Assembly: GCA_021204545.1 (NCBI GenBank)
Contig: JAJPZF010000162.1
Location: 1 to 8,776, forward strand
Direction: 5' to 3'
DNA: 8,776 nt
Source of the DNA: Prevotellaceae bacterium
Lineage (GTDB): Bacteria; Bacteroidota; Bacteroidia; Bacteroidales; Bacteroidaceae
The position numbers and the translations under genes were made by a program. Shown in pieces: positions 1 to 6,076 of the stretch. The notes beneath the pieces were generated by a model. That model saw only the letters and a list, made by a program, of their open reading frames with translations, was not told where the DNA came from and searched no databases. Position 1 is the first letter of the stretch. The number at the start of each line of letters is the position of its first letter.

Positions 1-397
1 CGTAGAGGCTGAAGCGGTACTCGTGGTCTTTCTTCAGCCCGATGCCGAAGAAGCCCTCGTTCACGAGTCCCGTCCACCACTCAGGGTGTCCCGCGCTCTC
101 GAGTCTGGCGTAGTGGGGGTTGTTCTCGAAGGGCCCGTCGTCTTTTATGCTGACCTTGCCGAACGCTTTCCAGCCCGTGAGAGGGTCAGGCGTGAACTCA
201 AAGGAGCGGTTTTTTATGAGCTCGGCGTAAAGCCCCCCGTCGGCAGCGAAGTTAATGTCCTCGAAGAATATGCCGTACATCGTAGGCTGCACTGCGGCGC
301 CAGGCTGGTCGGCCTGCACGGTTATGACGTTGTCTTGGGCAAGTGTGGGAAGCGTCGCCAGCAAGCTTGCCACGAGAAACAGGTTTCTTGTCTTCAT
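1..397 (-). CDS. Secreted GH51-type alpha-L-arabinofuranosidase, N-terminal part (gene cut by left edge)
   Basis: An open frame runs on the minus strand from ATG at 397 to the window edge, giving 132 residues with no stop. Residues 1-20 (MKTRNLFLVASLLATLPTLA, then QD) form a signal peptide with an ALA-Q type cleavage site and no lipobox, so the product should be a soluble periplasmic or secreted protein. The mature start (VQADQPGAAVQPTMYGIFFE, followed by DIN, GGLYAELIKNRSFEF and GW) matches the conserved N-terminal region of family GH51 alpha-L-arabinofuranosidases, which release arabinose side chains from arabinoxylan, arabinan and similar plant polysaccharides. The catalytic acid/base and nucleophile glutamates lie in the missing part, so activity cannot be judged. 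The start is supported by the signal peptide beginning at this ATG and by a candidate promoter at 439-470. The family call is from recognised motifs; the polysaccharide target is inference. Confidence 0.85.
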   Translation of the reverse strand, partial: MKTRNLFLVASLLATLPTLAQDNVITVQADQPGAAVQPTMYGIFFEDINFAADGGLYAELIKNRSFEFTPDPLTGWKAFGKVSIKDDGPFENNPHYARLESAGHPEWWTGLVNEGFFGIGLKKDHEYRFSLY

Positions 398-438
398 ATA
401 TAGGTGCGTTTCTGATGCTTTTTCGCGAATTCGGCGGG

Positions 439-470
439 TAAAGTTAGGCTTTTCATCCAATAGCTGCAAG
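439..470 (-). promoter_or_regulatory. Candidate Bacteroidota promoter for the GH51 gene
   Basis: Read on the minus strand, CTTG (470-467) is followed after 20 nt by TAACTTTA (446-439), close to the Bacteroidota -33/-7 consensus TTTG and TAnnTTTG. Transcription would start roughly 7 nt further on, giving a leader of about 35 nt before the ATG at 397. The last base of the -7 box is A instead of G and the -33 box is weak, so this is a moderate call. Confidence 0.4.
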
Positions 471-656
471 CTGGGCTTGGCAAAATAATGTAATTTAACG
501 TGACGGCCTTGGCGCGACTTGGATGTCTCGCGGATTTTCCTTATATTCTGTGTTTGGCTTAGGCTTCGAGAAATCGATGCGAAAGCTTGGGGGAACCGGC
601 ACGTAATCCTAAGGAAAAACGGAAAACGCTTAGGGGCGTGTTCAGAAACGTCGGGG

Positions 657-742
657 GGCGATGACGCATTCCCTCGTGGGCGATGACGCATTCCCTCGTG
701 GGCGATGGCGCATCCCTCGAAGGCGATGGCGCATCCCTCGAA
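657..742. repeat. Four-copy tandem repeat, 22/22/21/21 nt
   Basis: Two units of 22 nt (657-678 and 679-700, sharing GATGACGCATTCCCTCGTG) are identical, and two of 21 nt (701-721 and 722-742, sharing GATGGCGCATCCCTCGAA) are identical to each other. All four share the skeleton GGCGATGRCGCAT, one or two bases, then CCCTCG. The array ends 9 nt beyond the ATPase stop codon. Read on the opposite strand, the 21-nt units contain CTTCGAGGGATGCGC, which resembles CCTTAGGGCTATGCGC in the array upstream of the same gene, so the two arrays may be inverted relatives. Confidence 0.9.
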
Positions 743-751
743 GGCTTGTCG

Positions 752-2605
752 CTAAATTTTGCGGTCGTAGAGGAGCGCAGCGTTAAGCACTACGAGTACA
801 GAGCCGGCGTTGTGCACCAGTGCTCCCCAGACTGGGCCCAGAAGACCGAGGACTGAGAGCGTGATGGCCACGAGATTTATCGCCATCGACAGGGAGATGT
901 TCACTTTTATCGAGCGGATCACGGCGTTTCCCAGACGCTTCAGATAGGGCACCTTGGAGATGTCGGCGCCCATCAGGGCGATGTCGGCTGCATCGATGGC
1001 AATGTCGCTGCCCATGCTCCCCATCGCCACGCCCACGTCAGCCGTCTTCAGCGCAGGAGCGTCGTTCACTCCGTCGCCAATCATGCAGACACGCTTGCCG
1101 CCGCTCCTAAGTTCGCGCACCGCACCCACCTTGTCGGCAGGCAGCAGCCCGGCTCTCACGTCGCCGATGCCCGCAAGCGCGGCCAGATAACGGGCGGCCT
1201 CCTGACTGTCGCCAGTAAGCATTACTGTCGCCACTCCCATCTCACGCAGCTCAGCCATAACCTTCCGGGCGTTCTCCCTAAGCTCATCGCTCAGAGCGAG
1301 CAAGCCAACGCAGCGCCCTTCCACGGCCGTAAGCACTGACGCCTTGCCCTCAAGGCGAAGTCTGCCGAGGGCGGTTGCGATTTCATCGCTTAGCGCCACG
1401 CCATTCTCCGAGAGAAACTCGCTCTTCCCCGAGAGAACGGTCTTGCCCTCCACGACTGCCTCGACCCCTTTCGCGGGGAACATCCTGAAGTCGCCGCAGG
1501 CCCTGAGCTCACCGCCCGCATCGAGGAAATGCCTGACTATCGCCTTGCCTATCGGGTGCTCGGAGCGCGCCTCCACAGAGGCCGTTATCCTTAGCACATC
1601 TTCCTTGCTGAAACCCTCCTGGAAGCTTAGGGCGTCGCACACGCTCAGCGTGCCTTTTGTAAGGGTTCCCGTCTTGTCGAACGTGATGCAGTCGGCTTTG
1701 CCCATCCTCTCCAACGCCTCGCCCGACTTGATGAGCACGCCGTACTTCGTGGCCTGCCCTATGCCCGCGACGATGGACACGGGCGTGGCCAGCGCCAAAG
1801 CGCAGGGGCAGAAGACGACAAGCACCGTGACGCCACGGACCAACTGCCCGGTTATGACGTATGCGGCAACAGCTATGAGCAACGCGGCAGGCACGAGCCA
1901 CGTGGCCCACACGTCAACTATTCTCTGCATAGGCGCTTTGTTCTTCTCCGCTTCCTTTACGAGTGCGATCATCTTCTGCAAGGAGGAATCGCCGCCGACC
2001 TTGGTGGCTTTTATGTCGACCGAGCCGAAGCAGTTCACGGTGCCGCAGAAGACAGCGTCGCCAACCGCCTTGTCCACGGGCAGCGACTCGCCTGTCATCA
2101 CCGACTGGTCAACGGATGTGCTGCCGTTGACTATAAGCCCGTCGACGCAGATGCGCTCGCCCGGCAGCACACGCAGCAGGTCTCCCTGGCGGATCTCCTC
2201 GACTGCCACCGTCTCCTCACGCCCGTCGCGCAGCCGCCGCCCCGTCTCGGGAGCGAGCTTTATCAGGCCCGTTATGCCGCGCTTCGCTCGGTCGACGGTG
2301 TAATCCTCGAGCAACGAGCCGATGGCCATGATGAAAGCCACCTCGCCCGCGGCGAAAAGCTCGCCAATCCAAAGGCATGCCACCATCGCGATCGAGATGA
2401 GCAGGGCGGAAGACACCCAGCGCTGGAACAAAAGCCTGGTGACGGCGAGCCAAAGCAGCGGCAGTCCGCAGATGAAGACGGTGAGCCACGCGGGGTCGAC
2501 CCTGACGCTGACACCCGTAAGCCACAAAGCAAGGCTCGCGAGAAGCGCCACGCCTCCCACGACAGTCATACGCAAACTCTCAAGGAACTTTATCAAGCGC
2601 TCCAT
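752..2605 (-). CDS. Heavy-metal-translocating P1B-type ATPase without N-terminal metal-binding domain
   Basis: This 617-aa inner-membrane pump should export a soft transition metal using ATP. Signature residues are in order: TGES in the actuator domain (171-174), the metal-site CPC in a membrane helix (266-268, then ALALATP), the phosphorylated Asp in DKTGTLT (D310), HP of the SEHPIG motif (350-351), TGDS (464-467) and GDGVNDAP (510-517). Two paired membrane segments precede the actuator, and a final helix carries VHNAGSVLVVLN (597-608). CPC occurs in both Cu+ and Zn/Cd/Pb pumps. The last helix matches neither the copper MxxSS pattern nor the usual zinc DxG pattern, so the metal is left open. 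There is no HMA domain or Cys/His-rich N-terminus. The ATG at 2605 is preferred over an in-frame ATG at 2659, because the candidate -7 box at 2628-2635 lies between them and the extra 18 residues look non-coding. Confidence 0.93.
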   Translation of the reverse strand: MERLIKFLESLRMTVVGGVALLASLALWLTGVSVRVDPAWLTVFICGLPLLWLAVTRLLFQRWVSSALLISIAMVACLWIGELFAAGEVAFIMAIGSLLEDYTVDRAKRGITGLIKLAPETGRRLRDGREETVAVEEIRQGDLLRVLPGERICVDGLIVNGSTSVDQSVMTGESLPVDKAVGDAVFCGTVNCFGSVDIKATKVGGDSSLQKMIALVKEAEKNKAPMQRIVDVWATWLVPAALLIAVAAYVITGQLVRGVTVLVVFCPCALALATPVSIVAGIGQATKYGVLIKSGEALERMGKADCITFDKTGTLTKGTLSVCDALSFQEGFSKEDVLRITASVEARSEHPIGKAIVRHFLDAGGELRACGDFRMFPAKGVEAVVEGKTVLSGKSEFLSENGVALSDEIATALGRLRLEGKASVLTAVEGRCVGLLALSDELRENARKVMAELREMGVATVMLTGDSQEAARYLAALAGIGDVRAGLLPADKVGAVRELRSGGKRVCMIGDGVNDAPALKTADVGVAMGSMGSDIAIDAADIALMGADISKVPYLKRLGNAVIRSIKVNISLSMAINLVAITLSVLGLLGPVWGALVHNAGSVLVVLNAALLYDRKI

Positions 2606-2627
2606 AACACTCAAAGGTTTTCGGACG

Positions 2628-2660
2628 CGAAGATAGCACTTCCAGCTGGAAAACCTCAAG
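2628..2660 (-). promoter_or_regulatory. Candidate promoter of the metal ATPase gene
   Basis: On the minus strand TATCTTCG (2635-2628) fits a TAnnTTYG -7 box. TTGA (2659-2656), within CCTTGAGG, lies 20 nt upstream as a -33 box. The -33 box falls inside the first 22-nt unit of the adjoining tandem array, so the array and promoter physically overlap. The predicted leader to the ATG at 2605 is only about 15 nt. Confidence 0.5.
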
Positions 2661-2779
2661 GCTATGCGCGGAAAACCTTAGGGCTATGCGCGAGAAGCAT
2701 TAGACCTATGCGCGAGAAGCATTTGGTCCTCGCTCGCATAACCTTAGGGCTCAGTATGAAAAACCTTAGGGGTGCGGTC
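2648..2779. repeat. Six-copy degenerate tandem repeat with exact 22-nt spacing
   Basis: Six consecutive 22-nt units begin at 2648, 2670, 2692, 2714, 2736 and 2758. Units 1 and 2 are nearly identical (GGAAAACCT, two or three varying bases, then GGCTATGCGC). Units 3 and 4 start GAGAAGCATT. Units 5 and 6 again carry AACCTTAGGG. Copies drift in sequence but keep the period with no gaps or unique spacers, which rules out a CRISPR array. Unit 1 overlaps the -33 region of the ATPase promoter. Confidence 0.85.
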
Positions 2780-2860
2780 ACTCACCCGGCGTTGGGCGAA
2801 GCCAATGCCCCGAAGGCTTTCGCGCCGCGCCATTGCCGGCACCCGGCTTAGAGACAAAGA

Positions 2861-2897
2861 AAGCAGCCCGCAGGCTTCGCGCCGCCCGGGGCTGCTT
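2861..2897 (-). terminator. Intrinsic terminator after the BspA-like lipoprotein gene
   Basis: AAGCAGCCC (2861-2869) pairs perfectly with GGGCTGCTT (2889-2897), and the inner part can extend the stem through GCAGGC and GCCGC around a TTCGC loop. Read on the minus strand, the 3' side of the stem is followed by TCTTTGTCTC, a T-rich tail. It lies 27 nt beyond the stop codon of the gene at 2924-3784, the expected position. Confidence 0.75.
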
Positions 2898-2923
2898 ATG
2901 GGTCTTGTCGCCTAAGGAAAAGG

Positions 2924-3784
2924 CTACTTGCTGAAGCCCTCTGCCGTGTAGTATTCCGTCTCGCTGAGGGGCTTGATGGACTTGAACCTCGACCAGCTCT
3001 CGCTCGCCTGATACTGCGCAAGGAGGGCATCGGGCACGTAAAGGTCTACCTGCTCGCAGGGGAAGTCTTGGGAGTTGGAGGGGAAGTCGTAGTACTCCAT
3101 AACGAGGAGGTACACCTTCTGGAGCTTCGGCATCGACTGGTAGACGTTGAACATGTGGAGCTTGTAGTCGTTGGGCACGGATATCTCCTCGATGTTCGGG
3201 CAGTCTTTGAAAGCTTCGTCCTCGAACTTAACCAGTGTCATGCCCATGATTACGCTCTTGAGGCTTGTGCAGCCGAGGAAGGCACTGTCACGGAGCTGAT
3301 AGAAATTGTCCTTAGTGTGGACGTACTCCAGCGAGGTGCAGCCAGCGAAGGCGCTAACACCTATGGCGCGCACGTCGGAGTCGAGGTATTTAAGGCTGGT
3401 GCATCCCTCAAAGGCGTGGTCGTTGATGACATCAACGGTGCCTGTCGTCACCAGCTTCTCGAGGTTCGTGCAGCCGGCGAAGCCGTAAGGCGAGATGTGG
3501 ACGAAGCCGTCGATGAGGTAGACTTCCTTGATGCTTTGGTTGTTCTCGAACTCGTGTTCCTTCACGTCCTTCACGTCCTGCTTGAAGCCGAGGTGCTCCT
3601 TGTTCACCTTTGCCTTTTTGGCGCGGGCGGTGTTATTGTAGAGGTAGAGATCGCTCGGCAGTTCGACGGAGGAGCCGTCCTGAGAGGTCACGGTCTTGGA
3701 GGCTTTCTTGCCCGAGCAAGAGAGCAGTGTGGCGGCGCAAAGGAGGGCAGCCACGGCGGTCAGTTTGTACATACTGCTTTTCAT
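2924..3784 (-). CDS. BspA-like leucine-rich-repeat (LRR_5) lipoprotein
   Basis: The 286-aa product starts with a lipoprotein signal: MKSSMYK, a hydrophobic stretch, then lipobox LLSC with the lipid-modified Cys at 23. The body (about 75-205) has five LRR_5 modules spaced 23 residues apart, each with F-x-x-C-x-[NS]-[LI] (FAGCTNLEKL at 102, FEGCTSLKYL at 125, FAGCTSLEYV at 146, FLGCTSLKSV at 169, FKDCPNIEEI at 192). The end (DLYVPDALLAQYQASESW, 247-264) is the usual BspA-type C-terminal cap. Related proteins in oral and gut Bacteroidales mediate adhesion or have unknown surface roles; no ligand can be read here. The residues after Cys23 are SGKKASK, not acidic, so there is no surface-export signal of the Bacteroidota type. 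An in-frame ATG at 4024 would add 80 residues, but that segment spans the promoter and has no protein character; the ATG at 3784 gives a textbook lipoprotein start. Confidence 0.9.
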   Translation of the reverse strand: MKSSMYKLTAVAALLCAATLLSCSGKKASKTVTSQDGSSVELPSDLYLYNNTARAKKAKVNKEHLGFKQDVKDVKEHEFENNQSIKEVYLIDGFVHISPYGFAGCTNLEKLVTTGTVDVINDHAFEGCTSLKYLDSDVRAIGVSAFAGCTSLEYVHTKDNFYQLRDSAFLGCTSLKSVIMGMTLVKFEDEAFKDCPNIEEISVPNDYKLHMFNVYQSMPKLQKVYLLVMEYYDFPSNSQDFPCEQVDLYVPDALLAQYQASESWSRFKSIKPLSETEYYTAEGFSK

Positions 3785-3826
3785 GTCTTCGTTATGTTGG
3801 TGAGTTGTTAGAGTTAATGTTCTTGG

Positions 3827-3857
3827 CAAAGGTAGTGCAAACGAGAGCAATAAGCAA
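3827..3857 (-). promoter_or_regulatory. Bacteroidota promoter of the BspA-like lipoprotein gene
   Basis: On the minus strand TTGC (3857-3854) is followed after exactly 19 nt by TACCTTTG (3834-3827), a full match to TAnnTTTG. The predicted leader is about 36 nt long and AT-rich before the ATG at 3784. The same -7 octamer with the same 19-nt spacing precedes the SPOR lipoprotein gene at 7454-7484. Confidence 0.75.
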
Positions 3858-3879
3858 GGAAAAGCGCAGCTTTTTGCTT

Positions 3880-3906
3880 GCGTTGCTGCCCTAAGGGTCG
3901 CAACGC
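3880..3906. repeat. Inverted repeat containing CCCTAAGGG, in the divergent intergenic region
   Basis: GCGTTGC (3880-3886) and GCAACGC (3900-3906) are perfect complements, enclosing a second small palindrome CCCTAAGGG (3889-3897). It lies 22 nt upstream of the -33 box of the lipoprotein promoter, in the 285-nt region between two divergent genes. It could be an operator, a remnant of the CCTTAGG repeat family seen near the ATPase, or chance. A second short inverted repeat (AAAAGCT 3942-3948, AGCTTTT 3957-3963) follows. Confidence 0.45.
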
Positions 3907-4054
3907 TCTTCGCTGAATCGACCATGAGCGAGAGAAGAGCCAAAAGCTTGCTTTTGAGCTTTTCCGAGCGATGGGGAGATCGCCAAAGGCAAGGCCAAGG
4001 TACGTAATTCAGCTTCAAGCGCAAGGATTACCGCACATATTTGCGATAAATGCC

Positions 4055-4062
4055 TAACTTCG
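4055..4062 (+). promoter_or_regulatory. Possible -7 box of the glycosyltransferase gene
   Basis: TAACTTCG, followed by CCGCC, resembles the -7 boxes seen elsewhere in the window (TAnnTTYG, usually followed by CCGC or GCGGC). No clear TTG-type -33 box lies 19-21 nt upstream. If it is real, transcription would begin at or within a base or two of the ATG at 4070. Confidence 0.35.
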
Positions 4063-4069
4063 CCGCCGT

Positions 4070-5485
4070 ATGATAGTGAAGAGGCACCTTTATCTCTTGC
4101 TTTTAGTGGCGTCGCTTGCCACACTTCCTTGGCTTGGGCTCACACGGTTCAACACGAAGGGCGAGCCTCGGGAGGCGGTGGTCAGCCTCTCGATGTTGCA
4201 GCAGGGCAACTGGGTCTTGCCCACCAACGACGGGGGCGAGATAGCCTACAAGCCGCCGTTCTTCCACTGGGCCATTGCCTGTGCCTCGCTGCTCACGGGG
4301 GGAGTGAGCGAGTGGACGGCGCGCCTGCCCTCCGCCCTTGCTGCCATCTGCCTTACGCTTTGGACGTACGTCTTCTTCGCCCGAAGGCGTGACAGCGAGA
4401 CAGCCCTTCTCGCCTCGCTGCTCTTCCTAAGCACGTTCGAGGTGTTCAGGGCAGCCTTCGCCTGCCGTGTGGACATGATGCTCACGCTCGGCATTTGCGG
4501 CGCAGTCTTCAGCCTTGCCGCCTGGGCGGAGGAAGGGAAAGGCTGGCGCTTCGCCCTCGGGGTGCTGATGATGAGCCTTGGCACTCTCGCCAAAGGTCCT
4601 GTGGCTATCCTGCTTCCCTGCCTGGTCACGGGCGTGTACATGCTGCTACGCGGGCGAGGCTTCCTTAAGACGCTCGGTTGGCTCTTCCTTGCGGCGGCGC
4701 TTGCCTTGGTGCTGCCCGCCCTGTGGTATGCGGCTGCCTACAGGCAGGGCGGCGAGGCTTTCTGCCGGCTCGTGTGGGAGGAGAACGTCGGGCGCTTCCT
4801 CGGCAAGATGTCCTACCGCAGTCACGAGAACGGGCTTTGGTACTACTTCGCCCTGCTTCCCGCGGGCTTTTTGCCTTGGACGCTGCCCGCCCTCTTCGAG
4901 CTATGGCGAAAGCGCCGCTCGCTTCCCAGCCCTCGCTCGTGGCTGCGCCTAAGCCCCGAGACGCTCCTCTCGCTTGTGGCTCTCGCGCTCATCTTCGCCT
5001 TCTACTGCGTGCCAAAGAGCAAGCGCAGCGTCTATCTGCTGCCTGTCTACCCCTTCGCCTCGTGGCTCGTGGCTGCGCTGCTCAGGGAGTGGCCGAGGCG
5101 GGTGCGGAGGTTAATGCTTGGCGTCGTCTACTCCCTTTGGGTCGTCGCCTTCGCCGTGGTCTTGCCTCTCCTGCTCAACAGGCGGAGCGACAAGGACATC
5201 GCCGAGGACATCGGGCGGATGAGCCTTGACAAGCCCCTTGTCAGCTACATCAAGGACAGCGACCCTGGCGACCCGATGCACTTCTTCACCGTCAACTTCT
5301 ATCTGGGAGACACCGTTGGGAATTGGGACAACCAGCCCGAGGGATACCTGCTCATCGGCGAGAGGGACGCTGAAAGCTTCATAGCAGAGCACAGGCGGTG
5401 GAGCTTCAGGCTGCAATACACCAGCCCCCACCGCAGCTGCGACACGCGGCAGACCCTCAGGCTCTACCTGTTCTACCTTCGCTGA
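4070..5485 (+). CDS. ArnT/PMT-like integral membrane glycosyltransferase (GT39-type fold)
   Basis: This 471-aa protein has many hydrophobic helices and should sit in the inner membrane, moving a sugar from an undecaprenyl-phosphate donor to an acceptor on the periplasmic face. After the first helix (about 6-24) comes the first periplasmic loop with TKGEPREAVV (29-38), then GNWVLPTNDGGEIAYKPPFF (46-65) and HW. This is the order seen in ArnT-family enzymes, where a D/E-x-x-R motif is followed by W-x-x-P and a KPP-x-x-x-W segment. Here the usual acidic residue of the first motif reads G-E-P-R, so E32 and R34 are the likely functional residues. LAKGPVAILLP (173-183) and GLWYYFALLPAGFLPW are also typical. 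It is shorter than E. coli ArnT (about 550 aa), with a small soluble C-terminus. The substrate is unknown: lipid A, protein O-glycans or another glycan are all possible. The BspA-like gene follows after 60 nt on the same strand. Confidence 0.85.
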   Translation: MIVKRHLYLLLLVASLATLPWLGLTRFNTKGEPREAVVSLSMLQQGNWVLPTNDGGEIAYKPPFFHWAIACASLLTGGVSEWTARLPSALAAICLTLWTYVFFARRRDSETALLASLLFLSTFEVFRAAFACRVDMMLTLGICGAVFSLAAWAEEGKGWRFALGVLMMSLGTLAKGPVAILLPCLVTGVYMLLRGRGFLKTLGWLFLAAALALVLPALWYAAAYRQGGEAFCRLVWEENVGRFLGKMSYRSHENGLWYYFALLPAGFLPWTLPALFELWRKRRSLPSPRSWLRLSPETLLSLVALALIFAFYCVPKSKRSVYLLPVYPFASWLVAALLREWPRRVRRLMLGVVYSLWVVAFAVVLPLLLNRRSDKDIAEDIGRMSLDKPLVSYIKDSDPGDPMHFFTVNFYLGDTVGNWDNQPEGYLLIGERDAESFIAEHRRWSFRLQYTSPHRSCDTRQTLRLYLFYLR

Positions 5486-5502
5486 GGCGGCTCACTGATG
5501 GG

Positions 5503-5535
5503 GAGCGTCACGACTGTATAAGGGGCGTGGCGCTC
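5503..5535 (+). promoter_or_regulatory. 10-bp hairpin between the glycosyltransferase and short BspA-like genes
   Basis: GAGCGTCACG (5503-5512) can pair with CGTGGCGCTC (5526-5535) over ten positions, one of them G-U in RNA, around the 13-nt loop ACTGTATAAGGGG. It ends 10 nt before the ATG at 5546 and begins 17 nt after the glycosyltransferase stop. There is no T-run, so it is not a standard terminator; it could attenuate, protect the mRNA, or be a repeat remnant. CGTCACGACTGTATA (5506-5520) recurs beyond the gene at 6077-6092 (inverted) and 6181-6196 (direct), both with one extra T. Confidence 0.5.
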
Positions 5536-5545
5536 GCCCTTGAGT

Positions 5546-6055
5546 ATGAAGGCCTTAAGATCCCCGGGGATGACACTTGCCGTCACCGCTCTCTGCCTCG
5601 GCTACGCCTCCTGCGGGGATGACGAAGAAGACGAGAGAGAACCCAGAGCCCAAGATGAGGAGAGCGCTGACGCTGACGAGGATGAGATTAATTACACTGG
5701 CAAATACGATTGTAAGGTTGATGGCATCTACCACACCCTTGACTTCAACGATAGAACCGCCAAGGTCGTAGGCAGCGGGAGGAAGGTTCTGGACATCCCC
5801 TCCTCAATAGAATATGAGGACTCTACGGACAGCTCCCGCTCGGGCAGCTACTCCGTGACAAGCATAGGATACAATGCATTCTATTATTGCAGCAGCCTTA
5901 CTTCCATCACTTCGCTCAACCCCACCCCGCCATCGTGCTCATCCAGTGCGTTCAGCGGTGTGGACATGAGCGCCTGCACGCTCTTGGTGCCCGCAGGCTC
6001 GAAGGACGCTTACGCCTCGGCCACGGGATGGAGCGTCTTCCATTATATTATATAA
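5546..6055 (+). CDS. Very short BspA-like lipoprotein with acidic surface-export-like motif
   Basis: The 169-aa product has a lipoprotein signal ending YASC, with Cys23 as lipid anchor. The following residues are strongly acidic (GDDEEDE, 24-30; further acidic residues to 48). In Bacteroidota, acidic residues just after the lipid-anchor cysteine direct lipoproteins to the outer face of the outer membrane, so surface display is inferred. The region 56-90 (CKVDGIYHTLDF, then DIPSSIEY) resembles the N-terminal cap of BspA-type proteins. Only one LRR_5 module follows (YSVTSIGYNAFYYCSSLTSI, 102-121), directly joined to the usual C-terminal cap (PTPPSC, FSGVDMSACTLLVPAGSKDA and GW, about 127-162). 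Family members normally carry many repeats between the caps. The ATG at 5546 is chosen over an in-frame TTG at 5540 because ATG-AAG-GCC gives a typical lipoprotein start. No Bacteroidota promoter is evident upstream, so it may be co-transcribed with the glycosyltransferase. Confidence 0.82.
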   Translation: MKALRSPGMTLAVTALCLGYASCGDDEEDEREPRAQDEESADADEDEINYTGKYDCKVDGIYHTLDFNDRTAKVVGSGRKVLDIPSSIEYEDSTDSSRSGSYSVTSIGYNAFYYCSSLTSITSLNPTPPSCSSSAFSGVDMSACTLLVPAGSKDAYASATGWSVFHYII

Positions 6056-6076
6056 AGGAGGAATAGGCCACCCAAC

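Larger units (their letters stand above)
398..751. other. 354-nt non-coding stretch between the GH51 gene and the ATPase gene
   Basis: No convincing gene is present. It holds the leader and candidate promoter of the GH51 gene (439-470), an isolated CCTAAGG at 608-614, a segment at 621-642 (ggaaaacgcttagggg at its start) that resembles the 22-nt units found upstream of the ATPase, and the four-copy tandem array at 657-742. The ATPase gene ends into this stretch; no standard hairpin-plus-T-run terminator is visible there. Confidence 0.7.

Noticed and set aside
23..403. 126-codon plus-strand open frame at the left edge
   Set aside because: It is opposite the GH51 gene, which has a signal peptide and family motifs; the plus-strand reading has neither.
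1344..2303. 319-codon open frame on the plus strand opposite the ATPase gene
   Set aside because: It is an antisense shadow of a well-conserved gene in GC-rich DNA; composition is low-complexity Ser/Pro/Thr and no domain is recognisable.
2606..2659. 18-residue N-terminal extension of the metal ATPase
   Set aside because: It contains the candidate -7 box at 2628-2635 and adds only residues without family similarity.
2648..2779. CRISPR array
   Set aside because: The 22-nt units are directly contiguous with no unique spacers, and no cas genes are in the window. The same applies to 657-742 and 6114-6185.
3068..3811. 247-codon plus-strand open frame opposite the BspA-like gene
   Set aside because: It is a Val/Glu/Leu-rich shadow of the LRR gene; it mirrors the repeats and has no independent features.
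3785..4024. 80-residue N-terminal extension of the BspA-like lipoprotein frame
   Set aside because: It overlaps the TACCTTTG promoter, would bury a perfect lipoprotein signal inside the protein, and has no recognisable domain.
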